Assembly (NCBI GenBank): GCA_013416485.1
Contig: JACCEO010000001.1
Location: 1 to 64,000, forward strand
Direction: 5' to 3'
Origin: Alcaligenaceae bacterium
GTDB taxonomy: Bacteria; Pseudomonadota; Gammaproteobacteria; Burkholderiales; Burkholderiaceae_B
DNA: 64,000 nt
This document shows, in pieces, positions 15,904 through 25,304 of the stretch. Made by a program: the position numbers and the translations under genes. Numbering within the stretch: the stretch's first letter is position 1; every line of letters begins with the position of its first letter. The notes under the pieces were generated by a model, which saw only the letters and a list, made by a program, of their open reading frames with translations, made no database searches and was not told the origin of the DNA.

Positions 15904-18588
15904 TTAAAAAGCTGGACTGTCGTCCAGCTCGTCACTGGTCGTTGTTACCGTCTTAGTGGCGGCCTTCTTAGCAGCGGTCTTTTTCACCGCTGCTTTTTTA
16001 GCGACGGTTTTGGTCGCTGTTTTTGTAGCGGCTTTGGTTGCAGCTGTTTTGGTGCTGGCTTTTTTAGCCGCTGACTTTTTCGCAGCCGTCTTCGTGGCGG
16101 TTTTCTTGGCTGTCGTCTTTTTAGCAGCAGGCTTTTCAGGACGCGCTTCGAATTCAAAGCCTATTTTTCCGCCTGCTTGTTTGACCAGGAAGGCCTTGAA
16201 CTTGCGATTGGTACGGCTGGATACAAAGCCTGTGAGCAAGTCTGTTTTGCCATCGGCGAGTAGCTTTTGGACTTGTTCTGGCGAGATCTCCTGTTGTAGG
16301 ATCATTTTTCCAGTACGGAAGTCACACGTTTTTTCTGGGCCAGTGGATTTTTCGCACACGTAGTTCATGCCGTGATCATAGACGTTGGCATTACATTTTG
16401 GGCAAGATCCCAAAGAGGTTTGGCCAGAGAAATCTACCGGTTCGGTGTCTTCATCGTCTTTTTGACCAAAGTCGAATTCCAGCTTGAATTCGTCGGTGAT
16501 GCGCAGTAATGCGGCAAATGGGCGGCCCATTTTGCTGATAAAGCCAGGCAAAGGACCCAATTGACGTTCGGTTAGTAGTTCTTCGACCTCGGGGGTTTCA
16601 AAGGTGCGCCCGCCAGGGTGCTTACCTATGGAGAAATCACACGAGGTGCAGGCATAGCGGCGGTAGTTTTCTTTGACCACGCTGCCACATTTAGGGCAAG
16701 GGGTGCTTAGAGTGACATAATCGCCAGGTACGGTATCGCGCTCGTATTCTTTGGCGCGTTTAACGATGACCTGGGTCATTTGTTGAATTTTTTGCATGAA
16801 GACATCGCGATCCAGCTGGCGAGCTTCGATTTGCTTCAGTTTATGTTCCCATTCACCCGTCAGTTCGGGTGAGGTCAGTTCATTGACGCCCAGGCCGGAT
16901 AGTAGCGTCATCAGCTGGCGTGCTTTGGCGCTGGGGACTAGTTCACGGCCTTCACGGCGTAAATAGCCTTCGTTAAGCAAGCCTTCAATAATCGCCGCAC
17001 GGGTAGCGGGTGTACCTAGACCGCGTTCCGACATGGCGTCGCGTAAGGCTTCGTCGTCGATGAGTTTACCGGCACCTTCCATAGCGGACAGTAGCGTGGC
17101 TTCCGTAAAACGAGCCGGTGGTTTAGTAGCAAGACCCTTGGCTTCAACGTCTTCGGTTTTTACCTGTTCGTTATCGGCAACAGCCACTAAGGTAGTGTCA
17201 TCGCCTTGCGCTTCGCGCCCGTAAATGGCTAACCAGCCTGGCTTGACCAAGACCTTGCCATCCGTTTTGAAATGGTGGCCAGATACCAGAGTGATGCGGG
17301 TGGTAATGCGGAATTCTGCAGCAGGGAAAAATACCGCCAAGAAACGCCTGGCGATCAATTCGTAAATTTTTCCTTCAGCTTCGCTTAGGTTGCTTGGAAT
17401 TTGCTGAGTAGGAATGATGGCGAAGTGATCAGAAACTTTCTTGTCATCGAAAATACGGCGGTTGGGTTTGACCCAGTTTTGTTCGCAAACCGTTTCGGCA
17501 AATGGCCGTACGCTAGCGGCCGCAGAAGAGCCTTCTTGCGACAGCGCCTGCATGGTTTGCTGCACTGTGGACAGGTAATCTTCGGGCAGATAGCGCGAGT
17601 CCGTACGGGGGTAGGTTAGGGCCTTGTGTCGTTCGTACAAGGTTTGTGCCAGCGACAAGGTGGTTTTGGCAGAAAACCCAAAGCGTGAGTTAGCTTCGCG
17701 TTGCAAAGACGTCAGGTCAAACAACGCAGGCGACATTTGGGTCGAAGGTTTGGACTCTTCGGTGACCTGGCCGTCCTGACCAGTGCAGGCCACGACTATG
17801 GTTTGAGCGGCGGTTTGCGACCACAGGCGCGAATCGCGCTGTTCAGGGTCGGATTCCACCTTGGTGAATTTAGGATCGAACCAGCGCCCTGTATACAGCC
17901 CTGCGGCGGCGACAAAGGTCGCATGGACCTCCCAGTAGTCACGAGAAATGAATTTACGTATGCGCTCTTCGCGTTCTGCAACGATAGTCAGGGTAGGAGT
18001 TTGTACTCGGCCTACTGGGGTTTTAAAGAAACCACCGTCCTTACTGTTGAAGGCTGTCATGGCGCGAGTACCGTTAATACCTACCAGCCAGTCGGCTTCT
18101 GCCCGTGAGCGGGCTGCCGCTTCCAGTGGCTTCATGGTTTCGTCATCGCGCAGATTGGCGAAGGCTTCGCGTATCGCGGTTTGCGTCATGGAGCGCAGCC
18201 ATAACCGCTGTACGGGCTTCTTGACGCCGGAGTACTGTACGATGTAACGGAAAATGAGCTCACCTTCACGGCCTGCGTCACATGCGTTGATGATATCGCT
18301 TACGTCTTTGCGCTTTAGCAGCTTGACTAGCAGCTTCAGGCGTTCGGTGGACTTTTTGTCGGTGGGACCTAGTTCGAATTGTGGCGGTATTACCGGTAAA
18401 TGCGCGAAGCTCCATTTGCCTCGAACGGGGTCGTTAGGCGCAACCAAACTTAGCAAGTGGCCCACACTGGACGCCAGTACGAACTGTTCGCTTTCAAAAT
18501 AGTCGCCTTCTCGGGTGAAACCACCCAGAGCGCGAGAGATGTCAAGTGCGACCGAGGGTTTCTCGGCGATAATTAGCGTTTTAGTCAT
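15904..18588 (-). CDS. topB: DNA topoisomerase III with Lys/Ala-rich C-terminal tail
   Basis: Type IA topoisomerase that passes single DNA strands and decatenates replication intermediates. The 894 residues begin with the Toprim domain (IIAEKPSVALDISRALGG with catalytic Glu9, and DAGREGELIFRY near 105). The active-site Tyr lies in LTYPRTDSRYLP near residue 325. Two C-terminal four-Cys zinc modules follow (CPKCGSVVKENYRRYACTSC and CPKCNANVYDHG...KTC). The last ~75 residues are Lys/Ala/Thr repeats resembling histone H1-like tails, ending TTTSDELDDSPAF. Such tails are seen in Bordetella-type relatives and probably add non-specific DNA binding. GGAAA lies 5 bases before the ATG. It is divergent from the DUF2157 gene. 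Confidence 0.95.
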   Translation of the reverse strand: MTKTLIIAEKPSVALDISRALGGFTREGDYFESEQFVLASSVGHLLSLVAPNDPVRGKWSFAHLPVIPPQFELGPTDKKSTERLKLLVKLLKRKDVSDIINACDAGREGELIFRYIVQYSGVKKPVQRLWLRSMTQTAIREAFANLRDDETMKPLEAAARSRAEADWLVGINGTRAMTAFNSKDGGFFKTPVGRVQTPTLTIVAEREERIRKFISRDYWEVHATFVAAAGLYTGRWFDPKFTKVESDPEQRDSRLWSQTAAQTIVVACTGQDGQVTEESKPSTQMSPALFDLTSLQREANSRFGFSAKTTLSLAQTLYERHKALTYPRTDSRYLPEDYLSTVQQTMQALSQEGSSAAASVRPFAETVCEQNWVKPNRRIFDDKKVSDHFAIIPTQQIPSNLSEAEGKIYELIARRFLAVFFPAAEFRITTRITLVSGHHFKTDGKVLVKPGWLAIYGREAQGDDTTLVAVADNEQVKTEDVEAKGLATKPPARFTEATLLSAMEGAGKLIDDEALRDAMSERGLGTPATRAAIIEGLLNEGYLRREGRELVPSAKARQLMTLLSGLGVNELTSPELTGEWEHKLKQIEARQLDRDVFMQKIQQMTQVIVKRAKEYERDTVPGDYVTLSTPCPKCGSVVKENYRRYACTSCDFSIGKHPGGRTFETPEVEELLTERQLGPLPGFISKMGRPFAALLRITDEFKLEFDFGQKDDEDTEPVDFSGQTSLGSCPKCNANVYDHGMNYVCEKSTGPEKTCDFRTGKMILQQEISPEQVQKLLADGKTDLLTGFVSSRTNRKFKAFLVKQAGGKIGFEFEARPEKPAAKKTTAKKTATKTAAKKSAAKKASTKTAATKAATKTATKTVAKKAAVKKTAAKKAATKTVTTTSDELDDSPAF

Positions 18589-18650
18589 GAATTTCCAGTA
18601 ACTGCATTTCGGCAGCAGTAGCGCGGATCATACGAGGGGAGAATCGCTCT

Positions 18651-21266
18651 GTGCAAGTCCAAGGTCAAAACTCCGGCGGTAAGCTGGCTTCACGCTGGGC
18701 AGAATTTCTGCAGAAAACAGCACTATCAGTAGGCAGTTTGCTGCTGGCCAGCTCGGTTATAAGCTGGATCGCGGCAAACTGGGCATATGCCACTAAGGTA
18801 CAGAAGTTGGCCGGTACACAGGGTTTACTGGTACTGCTGGCGCTAATGACCGCATGGCTGTTGTACTACAGGCCAAGTCCCCGCCCGAATTTTTCAGCAT
18901 CCGCCTATTCGGCTGGATTGGCTAGTGTATGTCTAGGGGGTTTGCTGGCCTTGGTCGGACAAATATATCAGACCGGTGCAGACCCCTGGCAATTGTTCCT
19001 GCTATGGGCATTACTGCTTGTGTCCTGGCTGGTCAGTGTACATACGGTAATTCTGGGCCTATTGGTGGCTTTGCTAATTAATATAGCAGCAGTATTGTAC
19101 TTTGACGCATTGAGTACCAGTATCTGGAGGTGGATAACATCATCTCAGCTGTCTATGGCAGCGTTGATGGTACTGATAAATCTATTGATGTTGGCCGCTT
19201 GGGAAAGCGCCTTACGTTATTTAGATGACAGGTGGCGTATAGGCCCGCGTGTGCTTGGCGGTGTGTTGGTTGCATGGGTAGTTTGGGTCAACCTAACCTT
19301 TACTCTGGGATATGCTGTGCTTGGACTGGCACTATTTGCCGGGCTGATATGGTTTTATAAACAGCGCCGACGCGATGTGGCAATGCTGGCCTGGTGTGCT
19401 TTGGGTATTTCCAGCATTGTTGCCATACAGTTGATCAGTCGTATTAACGGGATGTTTGGCCTGCTTGGTGTCATTGTTGTTCTTATTGCCTTAAGCGGGT
19501 GGGTACTTAAGTATTTGGTACGCGAGGTAATGCAGTCTGATAAGACGGCAGCCGCAAAGCCTGAAGACTTTGAAACACCTGAAGAACAGGAAGCTCAGAC
19601 ACTTAAGCCTGCAATTCGCATCAGCGAGCCTTGGTACATCATATTGTTTCGTGTATCGGCAATGCTGCTGACAGCTTTATTGCTGTTGCTCTATTTTTTT
19701 ACAACCTGGAATTTGACCGTGGACCGGGTCTGGCCGGTAGGGCTGGTAATAGTCGCTGTGGGCGTGCTGACCCTGCGTAAAGGGTCAACTGGGGGAGTTT
19801 ACGAAGCCGGGGCTACGTTGGTGTGCACAGGCTTATTCATGGTCGGTGTTGGCGTGGTCCTTTTGGATATGGTGCCACCATACTGGCGAGGGCTAGGCCT
19901 ATTGGTGTTGGGTGCTTTGGTATATGCGCTAAGCCATGGTTTTGCCGTGCGTTGGATTAGTACCATATTTTGTCTGACGCTGGCTTTGGCCATCACTTGG
20001 CCTGAGCAACTTTGGCATAACGTTTGGTGGAATGAGCTATTAAGCGCGAAACGCGCGTCAGGGTTTTACTTTTCTGCCTACTTGCGGGTGTGGTGGCTAG
20101 CAGTGTTTGCCATCTTGGTCTTGGTGGCTAGTACAAAATCAGCACGTCATGAGCGCTGGTCGCCCTTGGCTTGGGCGCTGATAGTGGTAACGCAGTCAGC
20201 CACGTTCGTATTGCCATCTGTGGGCTTGGATGTGTTGTCAGGATATTGGGCAGATCAGTTTTCGCTGATGCTGCTGGTGTTTGCCTGTTCACTATTGCCC
20301 GTGGTCGCTTTGGCAACATTGCTGTGGTCAGTACAGGGGGTATCAGCCATAGTACGTATCGGTGCACCACTGGCTTTGGCAGTTGCCTGCGTGGCGTGGA
20401 TGGGTGCTCCAGGGGTGTCACTAGGCTTGCTTTGGCTGATTTTGGGCTTTGCGTATAAGCGTCGTACCGTTATGGGGTTTGGCGCCTTGTCCGTGTTGGT
20501 CTATCTGGGGGTTTATTACTACCAGTTAGAAATTAGCCTACTACACAAATCTTGGTTATTAGGTGCAACCGGCTTGTGGTTGTTGGCTTCGTGGTGGGTG
20601 TTGCGGTCTTTGGTCAGGGGACAACGTACCCAGGGTGCTGATCATCGCGACCGCGCTGACTTTCCAAGACCGCGTCTATGGCCAGTAGCGGGTGTGCTTG
20701 GTGGCTTATTGTTAATTTTGGCCGTCGTCAACAATGGTATTTATCAGCGCGAAAAAATACTTAGTACTGGTGCGTCTGTTGTGCTGGAGCTTGCGCCCGT
20801 AGACCCACGCTCTTTGATGCAGGGTGATTACATGACGTTGAATTTTAACGTGGTGCATCAAGTATGGAACAGACAGAAAAGACTACCTGACGATGTGCAA
20901 ACAGCCATCCAAGAACGTGGCTTGGCTTACATGGTGCTGGTTCCCGACGACCAAGGTGTACATCGATTGTTTGGTATGCAGATCGATTTAGATGGACCTG
21001 TATTTACTAGAGTTCGTCAGATGCCAGATGAGCCTACCCAATGGATTTGGGAAACCGTAGAGGCTGTCCCAGCAAAGGGTGTTGTCATGGAGTTCCGAAT
21101 TCGTGACTGGAGAGTGAAACTAGCCACGGATGCTTGGTTTTTCCCTGAAGGTCAGGCTGAGCATTTTGAGCAAGCTAGGTATGGGGAGTTCAAGGTGTCC
21201 GACCGTGGCGTAGGTTTGTTAAAGGATATGCTGGACCAAGAGTTGGTGTCTTTGTCAGTGCGGTAG
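18651..21266 (+). CDS. Large multipass membrane protein, DUF2157/DUF4401-like with GDYXXLXY domain
   Basis: An 871-residue inner-membrane protein of unknown function. The N-terminus (about 1-150) resembles DUF2157, with FLQKTALSVGSLLLASSVISW and GGLLALVGQIYQTGADPWQLF. A long middle part has some twenty hydrophobic segments like DUF4401. The C-terminus (about 690-871) has one membrane anchor and then VVLELAPVDPRSLMQGDYMT followed by LNF, the GDYXXLXY family signature (the last Tyr is Phe here). In many bacteria these domains are two or three separate neighbouring genes; here they are one chain. Start GTG at 18651, with AGGGGAG about 9 bases upstream. It sits between topB and smg on the opposite strand and looks inserted there. 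Confidence 0.75.
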   Translation: MQVQGQNSGGKLASRWAEFLQKTALSVGSLLLASSVISWIAANWAYATKVQKLAGTQGLLVLLALMTAWLLYYRPSPRPNFSASAYSAGLASVCLGGLLALVGQIYQTGADPWQLFLLWALLLVSWLVSVHTVILGLLVALLINIAAVLYFDALSTSIWRWITSSQLSMAALMVLINLLMLAAWESALRYLDDRWRIGPRVLGGVLVAWVVWVNLTFTLGYAVLGLALFAGLIWFYKQRRRDVAMLAWCALGISSIVAIQLISRINGMFGLLGVIVVLIALSGWVLKYLVREVMQSDKTAAAKPEDFETPEEQEAQTLKPAIRISEPWYIILFRVSAMLLTALLLLLYFFTTWNLTVDRVWPVGLVIVAVGVLTLRKGSTGGVYEAGATLVCTGLFMVGVGVVLLDMVPPYWRGLGLLVLGALVYALSHGFAVRWISTIFCLTLALAITWPEQLWHNVWWNELLSAKRASGFYFSAYLRVWWLAVFAILVLVASTKSARHERWSPLAWALIVVTQSATFVLPSVGLDVLSGYWADQFSLMLLVFACSLLPVVALATLLWSVQGVSAIVRIGAPLALAVACVAWMGAPGVSLGLLWLILGFAYKRRTVMGFGALSVLVYLGVYYYQLEISLLHKSWLLGATGLWLLASWWVLRSLVRGQRTQGADHRDRADFPRPRLWPVAGVLGGLLLILAVVNNGIYQREKILSTGASVVLELAPVDPRSLMQGDYMTLNFNVVHQVWNRQKRLPDDVQTAIQERGLAYMVLVPDDQGVHRLFGMQIDLDGPVFTRVRQMPDEPTQWIWETVEAVPAKGVVMEFRIRDWRVKLATDAWFFPEGQAEHFEQARYGEFKVSDRGVGLLKDMLDQELVSLSVR

Positions 21267-21373
21267 AACACTCATTCTGAATGGTATGGTTAGCCTGTGG
21301 TGGCTGGCCTTACCAGAGCAATACAGTCACTGAGTCTTCACGACTGATGTGACCAGTTTAGAAGAGGTGTGTG

Positions 21374-21398
21374 CACACTAAAGCATTGCTTTAGTGTG
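21374..21398. terminator. Hairpin overlapping the smg stop codon
   Basis: An 11-base inverted repeat (CACACTAAAGC, 21374-21384 with 21388-21398) with a 3-base loop spans the smg stop codon at 21391-21393. There is no T tract on either side. It may act as a convergent transcription block or protect the smg mRNA 3' end. Confidence 0.4.
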
Positions 21399-21852
21399 AG
21401 AGTTGTGTATTGTCATCAGCCATGAGCTCTTCGAAGACCAAATGGTCTATTTCCGCTTCTTGGCTCCAGAGCACCATTAAGGCAATAATTTTTACTCGTT
21501 CCAGGGAAACAGGGAATTCGTCAGTAGCTTGCGCACGATCAATCAAAATCTCACGCAATACCGGAGGCAGTACACCCGAGTTCTCCAGGAACGTGATGAA
21601 GCCTATGGCCTCAGTGCCTAGATTCAGGTATTCGGTATCGGTGAAAATCCGTAGGCTACGGCCTTGAGGGAATTGTGCCAGGGGGATACATTGTTCGGTG
21701 GTTTGGGCTAGGCCGTGTAGCCAACCCAGGGCCTCGTCAATGTCTTCATGTTCAAAACCTATGGCCGCCAATTTATGTGCTAACACATCAGCTTGTGGGC
21801 ACGCTTGGGGCGTGTAGTAGGTTTCGAATAAGTAAACCAAGATATCAAACAT
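21391..21852 (-). CDS. smg: Smg family protein (DUF494)
   Basis: Small conserved proteobacterial protein of unknown biochemical role, usually next to dprA and a topoisomerase gene. I chose the ATG at 21852, which gives the family N-terminus MFDILVYLFETYY and 153 residues, the normal size. The frame stays open to 21948, with ATG codons at 21918 and 21948, but the extra 32 residues do not match the family. No good ribosome site precedes any of these, so the start is uncertain. Landmarks are GFEHEDIDEALGWLHGL, LRIFTDTEYLNLGTEAIGFI and VKIIALMVLWSQ. The usual dprA neighbour is missing, and topB is separated from it by the opposite-strand membrane gene. Confidence 0.88.
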   Translation of the reverse strand: MFDILVYLFETYYTPQACPQADVLAHKLAAIGFEHEDIDEALGWLHGLAQTTEQCIPLAQFPQGRSLRIFTDTEYLNLGTEAIGFITFLENSGVLPPVLREILIDRAQATDEFPVSLERVKIIALMVLWSQEAEIDHLVFEELMADDNTQLSH

Positions 21853-22054
21853 AGAGTCTGCCGGTTGCCATTTTAAGAAATCAAGAGGAACAGAAGGTGG
21901 ACCGGAAAAGTTGTTCATCACTGTACGCTGATTTACCGGCCAGGGCAACTTGGAGTACGCTAGCGCAGGTCTAAAGAAAACGGGGATGCTGTTTTGCGAT
22001 TGTGCACAGCCTCATTGTTCGTATACCGCCGTACGCGGCGACGGGAGCCTCTTT

Positions 22055-23227
22055 ATGAAAAAAATCAGACAAACGGCGTTGCTGCAAGCAGGACTACCTA
22101 TGGTGGACACAATCACGATACCGCCAGCGGCCTGTGTAGGGGACAACCTGGATGCGGTGGATACGCCTAGTTTGATACTGGACTTGGATGCATTTGAGGA
22201 CAACCTACGCGCTATGCAGGTGCTGGCCGAGCGTCATGGTGTGGCATTGCGCCCGCATGCAAAAGCACACCGCTGCCCAGATATCGCCTTGCGACAAATC
22301 GCGCTAGGGGCTACGGGTATTTGCTGTCAAAAAGTGTCGGAAGCAGTGCCGTTTGTTAGTGCTGGGATACGTGATATTCACATCAGTAATGAAGTCGTGG
22401 GCAATGCCAAGCTGGCTTTGTTGGCACGGCTTGCTGGACAAGCCAAAATGAGTGTCTGTGTAGACAATACTAAGTCAGTCGAAGCCTTGTCTGCTGTGAT
22501 GGCCGATTACAAGGTTACCCTAGGGGTGTTGGTTGAGCTGGATGTGGGCCAGAAACGTTGTGGCGTACAGACTCCGGAAGCAGCAATTGCTTTGGCCAAG
22601 TTAATTGAAGAACTGCCCAATATTTATTTTATGGGTATACAGGCTTATCACGGTGGTATACAGCATAAACGCGGTCATGATCAGCGTCAGAAATCCAGTG
22701 ATAAAGCCGCTCAGCGTATACGCAAGTACCTCCAGGCTTTTCAGGATGCCGACATCGTCTGTGAGGTTGTGACAGGTGGCGGTACTGGCACGGCGGTATT
22801 TGATGTGGCTAGCCAGGTGTTTACAGAAATCCAGGCGGGCTCTTATGCGTTTATGGATAATGATTACGCTAGCCTAGATTGGGGCGAAGCCTTGAACTTT
22901 CGGCATAGCCTGTTTCTGTTGGGGACAGTCATGAGCACTCCCACCTCGCAGCGGGCCATCGTTGATTTTGGTCTGAAGTCTACTAGCGCGGAAAGTGGTA
23001 CGCCAGTGCCTGTGGACTTACCCGGTGTGCATTGTGTCGCGATACATGACGAGCATTGTATTTTGCGTGCAGACACCAAGCGTGATAGGCCAGCGCATGG
23101 TGCACGGGTGCGTTTAATACCGGGTCATTGCGACCCGACATTTAATTTGCATGATCAGATAATTGCCCTACGCGGCCAGACGGTGGAAGCCATCTGGCCG
23201 ATTAGTGCACGTGGGCTAAGTCGCTAG
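22055..23227 (+). CDS. DSD1-family PLP enzyme, 3-hydroxy-D-aspartate / D-threonine aldolase type
   Basis: Fold-type III PLP enzyme of about 390 residues that cleaves or forms D-3-hydroxy amino acids with a metal cofactor. PLP should bind Lys70 in RPHAKAHRCP. The motifs ATGICCQKVSEA, IFVEIDCG-like LGVLVELDVGQKRCGV, GIQAYHGGIQH, VTGGGTGTAVFD, SYAFMDNDYA and the metal site PGHCDPTFNLHD are all present, closest to beta-hydroxyaspartate aldolase (BhcC) and D-threonine aldolase. ATG 22055 has GGGAG 7 bases before it; ATG 22100 is an alternative closer to the family N-terminus. An upstream open stretch to 21950 is not family-like. None of the other beta-hydroxyaspartate cycle genes lies beside it, so it may degrade 3-hydroxyaspartate or D-threonine to glycine plus aldehyde/glyoxylate. 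Confidence 0.85.
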   Translation: MKKIRQTALLQAGLPMVDTITIPPAACVGDNLDAVDTPSLILDLDAFEDNLRAMQVLAERHGVALRPHAKAHRCPDIALRQIALGATGICCQKVSEAVPFVSAGIRDIHISNEVVGNAKLALLARLAGQAKMSVCVDNTKSVEALSAVMADYKVTLGVLVELDVGQKRCGVQTPEAAIALAKLIEELPNIYFMGIQAYHGGIQHKRGHDQRQKSSDKAAQRIRKYLQAFQDADIVCEVVTGGGTGTAVFDVASQVFTEIQAGSYAFMDNDYASLDWGEALNFRHSLFLLGTVMSTPTSQRAIVDFGLKSTSAESGTPVPVDLPGVHCVAIHDEHCILRADTKRDRPAHGARVRLIPGHCDPTFNLHDQIIALRGQTVEAIWPISARGLSR

Positions 23228-23269
23228 CTCACATGGCGGTCGTCGTAAATAAGACTTTTTGGGGCGTAC

Positions 23270-25291
23270 TTACTCTGTTGTCAGGGAAATCAGCTCTACG
23301 CCATCGGTGACCTGGTCGCCGATGCCAAAGAAAATTTCTTCGACGGTGCCATCACTTGGCGCGTGTATGGTGTGTTCCATTTTCATGGCTTCCATAACAA
23401 GTAAGGCATCACCGCTTTTGACGGTATCGCCTGTCGCTACGGAAATAGCAATGATCTTCCCTGGCATAGGGGCAGTCAGTCCACCTTGGTGTGCACTGCC
23501 TTCGTCTTGGGCGTGGGCGACTGGATCGAAGCGCTGTAAGACTTGAACACTGCCATTGGCGAATATGTGTATGTTGTCCTGTTCCAGTATGACGGTGGCT
23601 TGTGCATAGTGGCCGTCCAGTTGTACACGCAGCTCGTATTGGCTTGGAGTTTGGGCATGTGCTTGCCATTGCAGGCTAACGGTGTCGCCGTTATGCGTGA
23701 AGAACCACTGATTACCGTTGCGCTGTGCCAGTAGTTCGTATTGCACGTCGTCGGCGATTAGGCTGAAGGGCTGTTGAAATTGACTAGTGACGCGCCAACC
23801 GTCAGTTTGTGCCCAGGGGTCGTTGGGTACAGCGTTAGCAGATGGTTGGGAGTTGGTTTGACCTTGTTTCGCCAACAAAGCAGCTACAGCCAATGCCAAG
23901 GTTGCGGGCGCGATGGCGCTGGGGGCCGGGAATAGGCTGTCGTGTTGACGTTCGATCAAGCCGGTATCCAGGTCGGCAGCAGCAAATGCCGGGTCTAGCA
24001 TTAAGCGGCGCAAGAAGGCAATGTTGGTGTGTACACCAACGCCTTGAATCTCACCTAAGGCTTGAGCCATGCGGGCACGGGCTTCGTCTCGATCGCGACC
24101 TCTTACGATCAGTTTGGCGATCATGGGGTCATAATAGGGCGAGATTGTGTCGCCTTGCTGAACGCCACCATCAATACGGATATCACCATTCTGGAAGGCA
24201 ACGTGGGCGGGGAAGTTCAGTGTGCTTAAGGTACCAATAGAAGGCAGAAAGCCTTTGTCAGGATTTTCCGCATAGACGCGTGCTTCGATGGCGTGGCCAT
24301 GAAATGACAGTTCTTCTTGGGTCACGGGCAGAGGCTGACCTGCTGCGACCCGTAGTTGCCATTCAACCAGGTCATGCCCGGTAATCATTTCGGTAACTGG
24401 ATGTTCAACCTGCAAGCGGGTATTCATTTCCATAAAGTAGAAACGACCATCGGGCTCGACGATGAACTCTACAGTGCCTGCACCCACATAATTGACGGCG
24501 CGGGCGGCAGCGACAGCGGCTTCACCCATCGCTTGGCGACGCTCAGGTGTCATGCCAGGTGCAGGGCCTTCTTCGATCACTTTTTGGTGACGACGCTGTA
24601 CTGAACAGTCGCGCTCAAATAAATAAACGTAGTTGCCGTGGGTGTCGGCAAAGACCTGAATTTCAATGTGGCGTGGTTTTTGCAGATAGCGTTCGATAAG
24701 GACTTTATCGTCGCCAAAGCTGCTGGCAGCTTCACGCTGACAGGAAATAAGGGCTTCGGCAAAGGCGCTGCTGCTATGAACGATACGCATACCCTTACCG
24801 CCGCCGCCAGCGCTGGCTTTGATCAGAACTGGGTAGCCCATCGTGTCGGCTTGGGCTTGTAGGAAAGCAGGGCCTTGGTTGTCACCGTGGTAGCCTGGTA
24901 CCAGTGGCACTCCAGCTTTTTCCATTAACGTTTTCGCAGCTGATTTGCTGCCCATTGCGGCGATGGCGCTGCTGGGTGGGCCAACAAAGGTAATACCTGC
25001 TTGGGCGCAGTCGTTGGCGAAGGCTTCGTTTTCAGCCAGGAAACCGTAGCCAGGATGTATTGCTTTGGCGCCGGTTGCAAGGGCAGCTTGTAGTATGACT
25101 TGGCCGCGCAAGTAGCTGGCTTGGGGTTCGGAACCGCCAATATGTACAGCGGTATCGCAGGCGGCTACGTGGCGTGCGGTGGCATCGGCGTCGGAATACA
25201 CGGCCACGGTGCGTATGCCCATGCGACGCGCGCTAGCGGCAATACGGCAGGCAATTTCGCCCCGATTGGCTATCAGTAAGGTGGTAAACAC
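23270..25291 (-). CDS. liuD: Methylcrotonyl-CoA carboxylase, biotin carboxylase/carrier (alpha) subunit
   Basis: ATP-dependent biotin carboxylase that charges its own biotin, then hands the carboxyl group to the beta subunit to make 3-methylglutaconyl-CoA in leucine breakdown. The 673 residues start TTLLIANRGEIACRI, followed by the ATP-grasp lid (KASAGGGGKGMRIV), EMNTRLQVEHPVTEMITG with catalytic residues, and end with a biotinyl domain holding VMEAMKMEHT (biotin on the Lys between the Mets). I chose GTG 25291 with AGGAG 6 bases upstream; it is 13 bases after liuB, giving the standard N-terminus. The longer frame to 25324 overlaps liuB. It is the last gene of the operon; HMG-CoA lyase (liuE) does not follow. 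Confidence 0.94.
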   Translation of the reverse strand: MFTTLLIANRGEIACRIAASARRMGIRTVAVYSDADATARHVAACDTAVHIGGSEPQASYLRGQVILQAALATGAKAIHPGYGFLAENEAFANDCAQAGITFVGPPSSAIAAMGSKSAAKTLMEKAGVPLVPGYHGDNQGPAFLQAQADTMGYPVLIKASAGGGGKGMRIVHSSSAFAEALISCQREAASSFGDDKVLIERYLQKPRHIEIQVFADTHGNYVYLFERDCSVQRRHQKVIEEGPAPGMTPERRQAMGEAAVAAARAVNYVGAGTVEFIVEPDGRFYFMEMNTRLQVEHPVTEMITGHDLVEWQLRVAAGQPLPVTQEELSFHGHAIEARVYAENPDKGFLPSIGTLSTLNFPAHVAFQNGDIRIDGGVQQGDTISPYYDPMIAKLIVRGRDRDEARARMAQALGEIQGVGVHTNIAFLRRLMLDPAFAAADLDTGLIERQHDSLFPAPSAIAPATLALAVAALLAKQGQTNSQPSANAVPNDPWAQTDGWRVTSQFQQPFSLIADDVQYELLAQRNGNQWFFTHNGDTVSLQWQAHAQTPSQYELRVQLDGHYAQATVILEQDNIHIFANGSVQVLQRFDPVAHAQDEGSAHQGGLTAPMPGKIIAISVATGDTVKSGDALLVMEAMKMEHTIHAPSDGTVEEIFFGIGDQVTDGVELISLTTE

Positions 25292-25304
25292 ATGGACTCC
25301 TTGA

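Noticed and set aside
15956-16363. Separate Ala/Val-rich protein opposite the topB tail
   Set aside because: It is the antisense reading of the Lys/Ala repeats; low complexity keeps the frame open without meaning.
22055-23227. A complete beta-hydroxyaspartate cycle operon
   Set aside because: Only the aldolase-type gene is present; neighbours are unrelated (smg, liuD).
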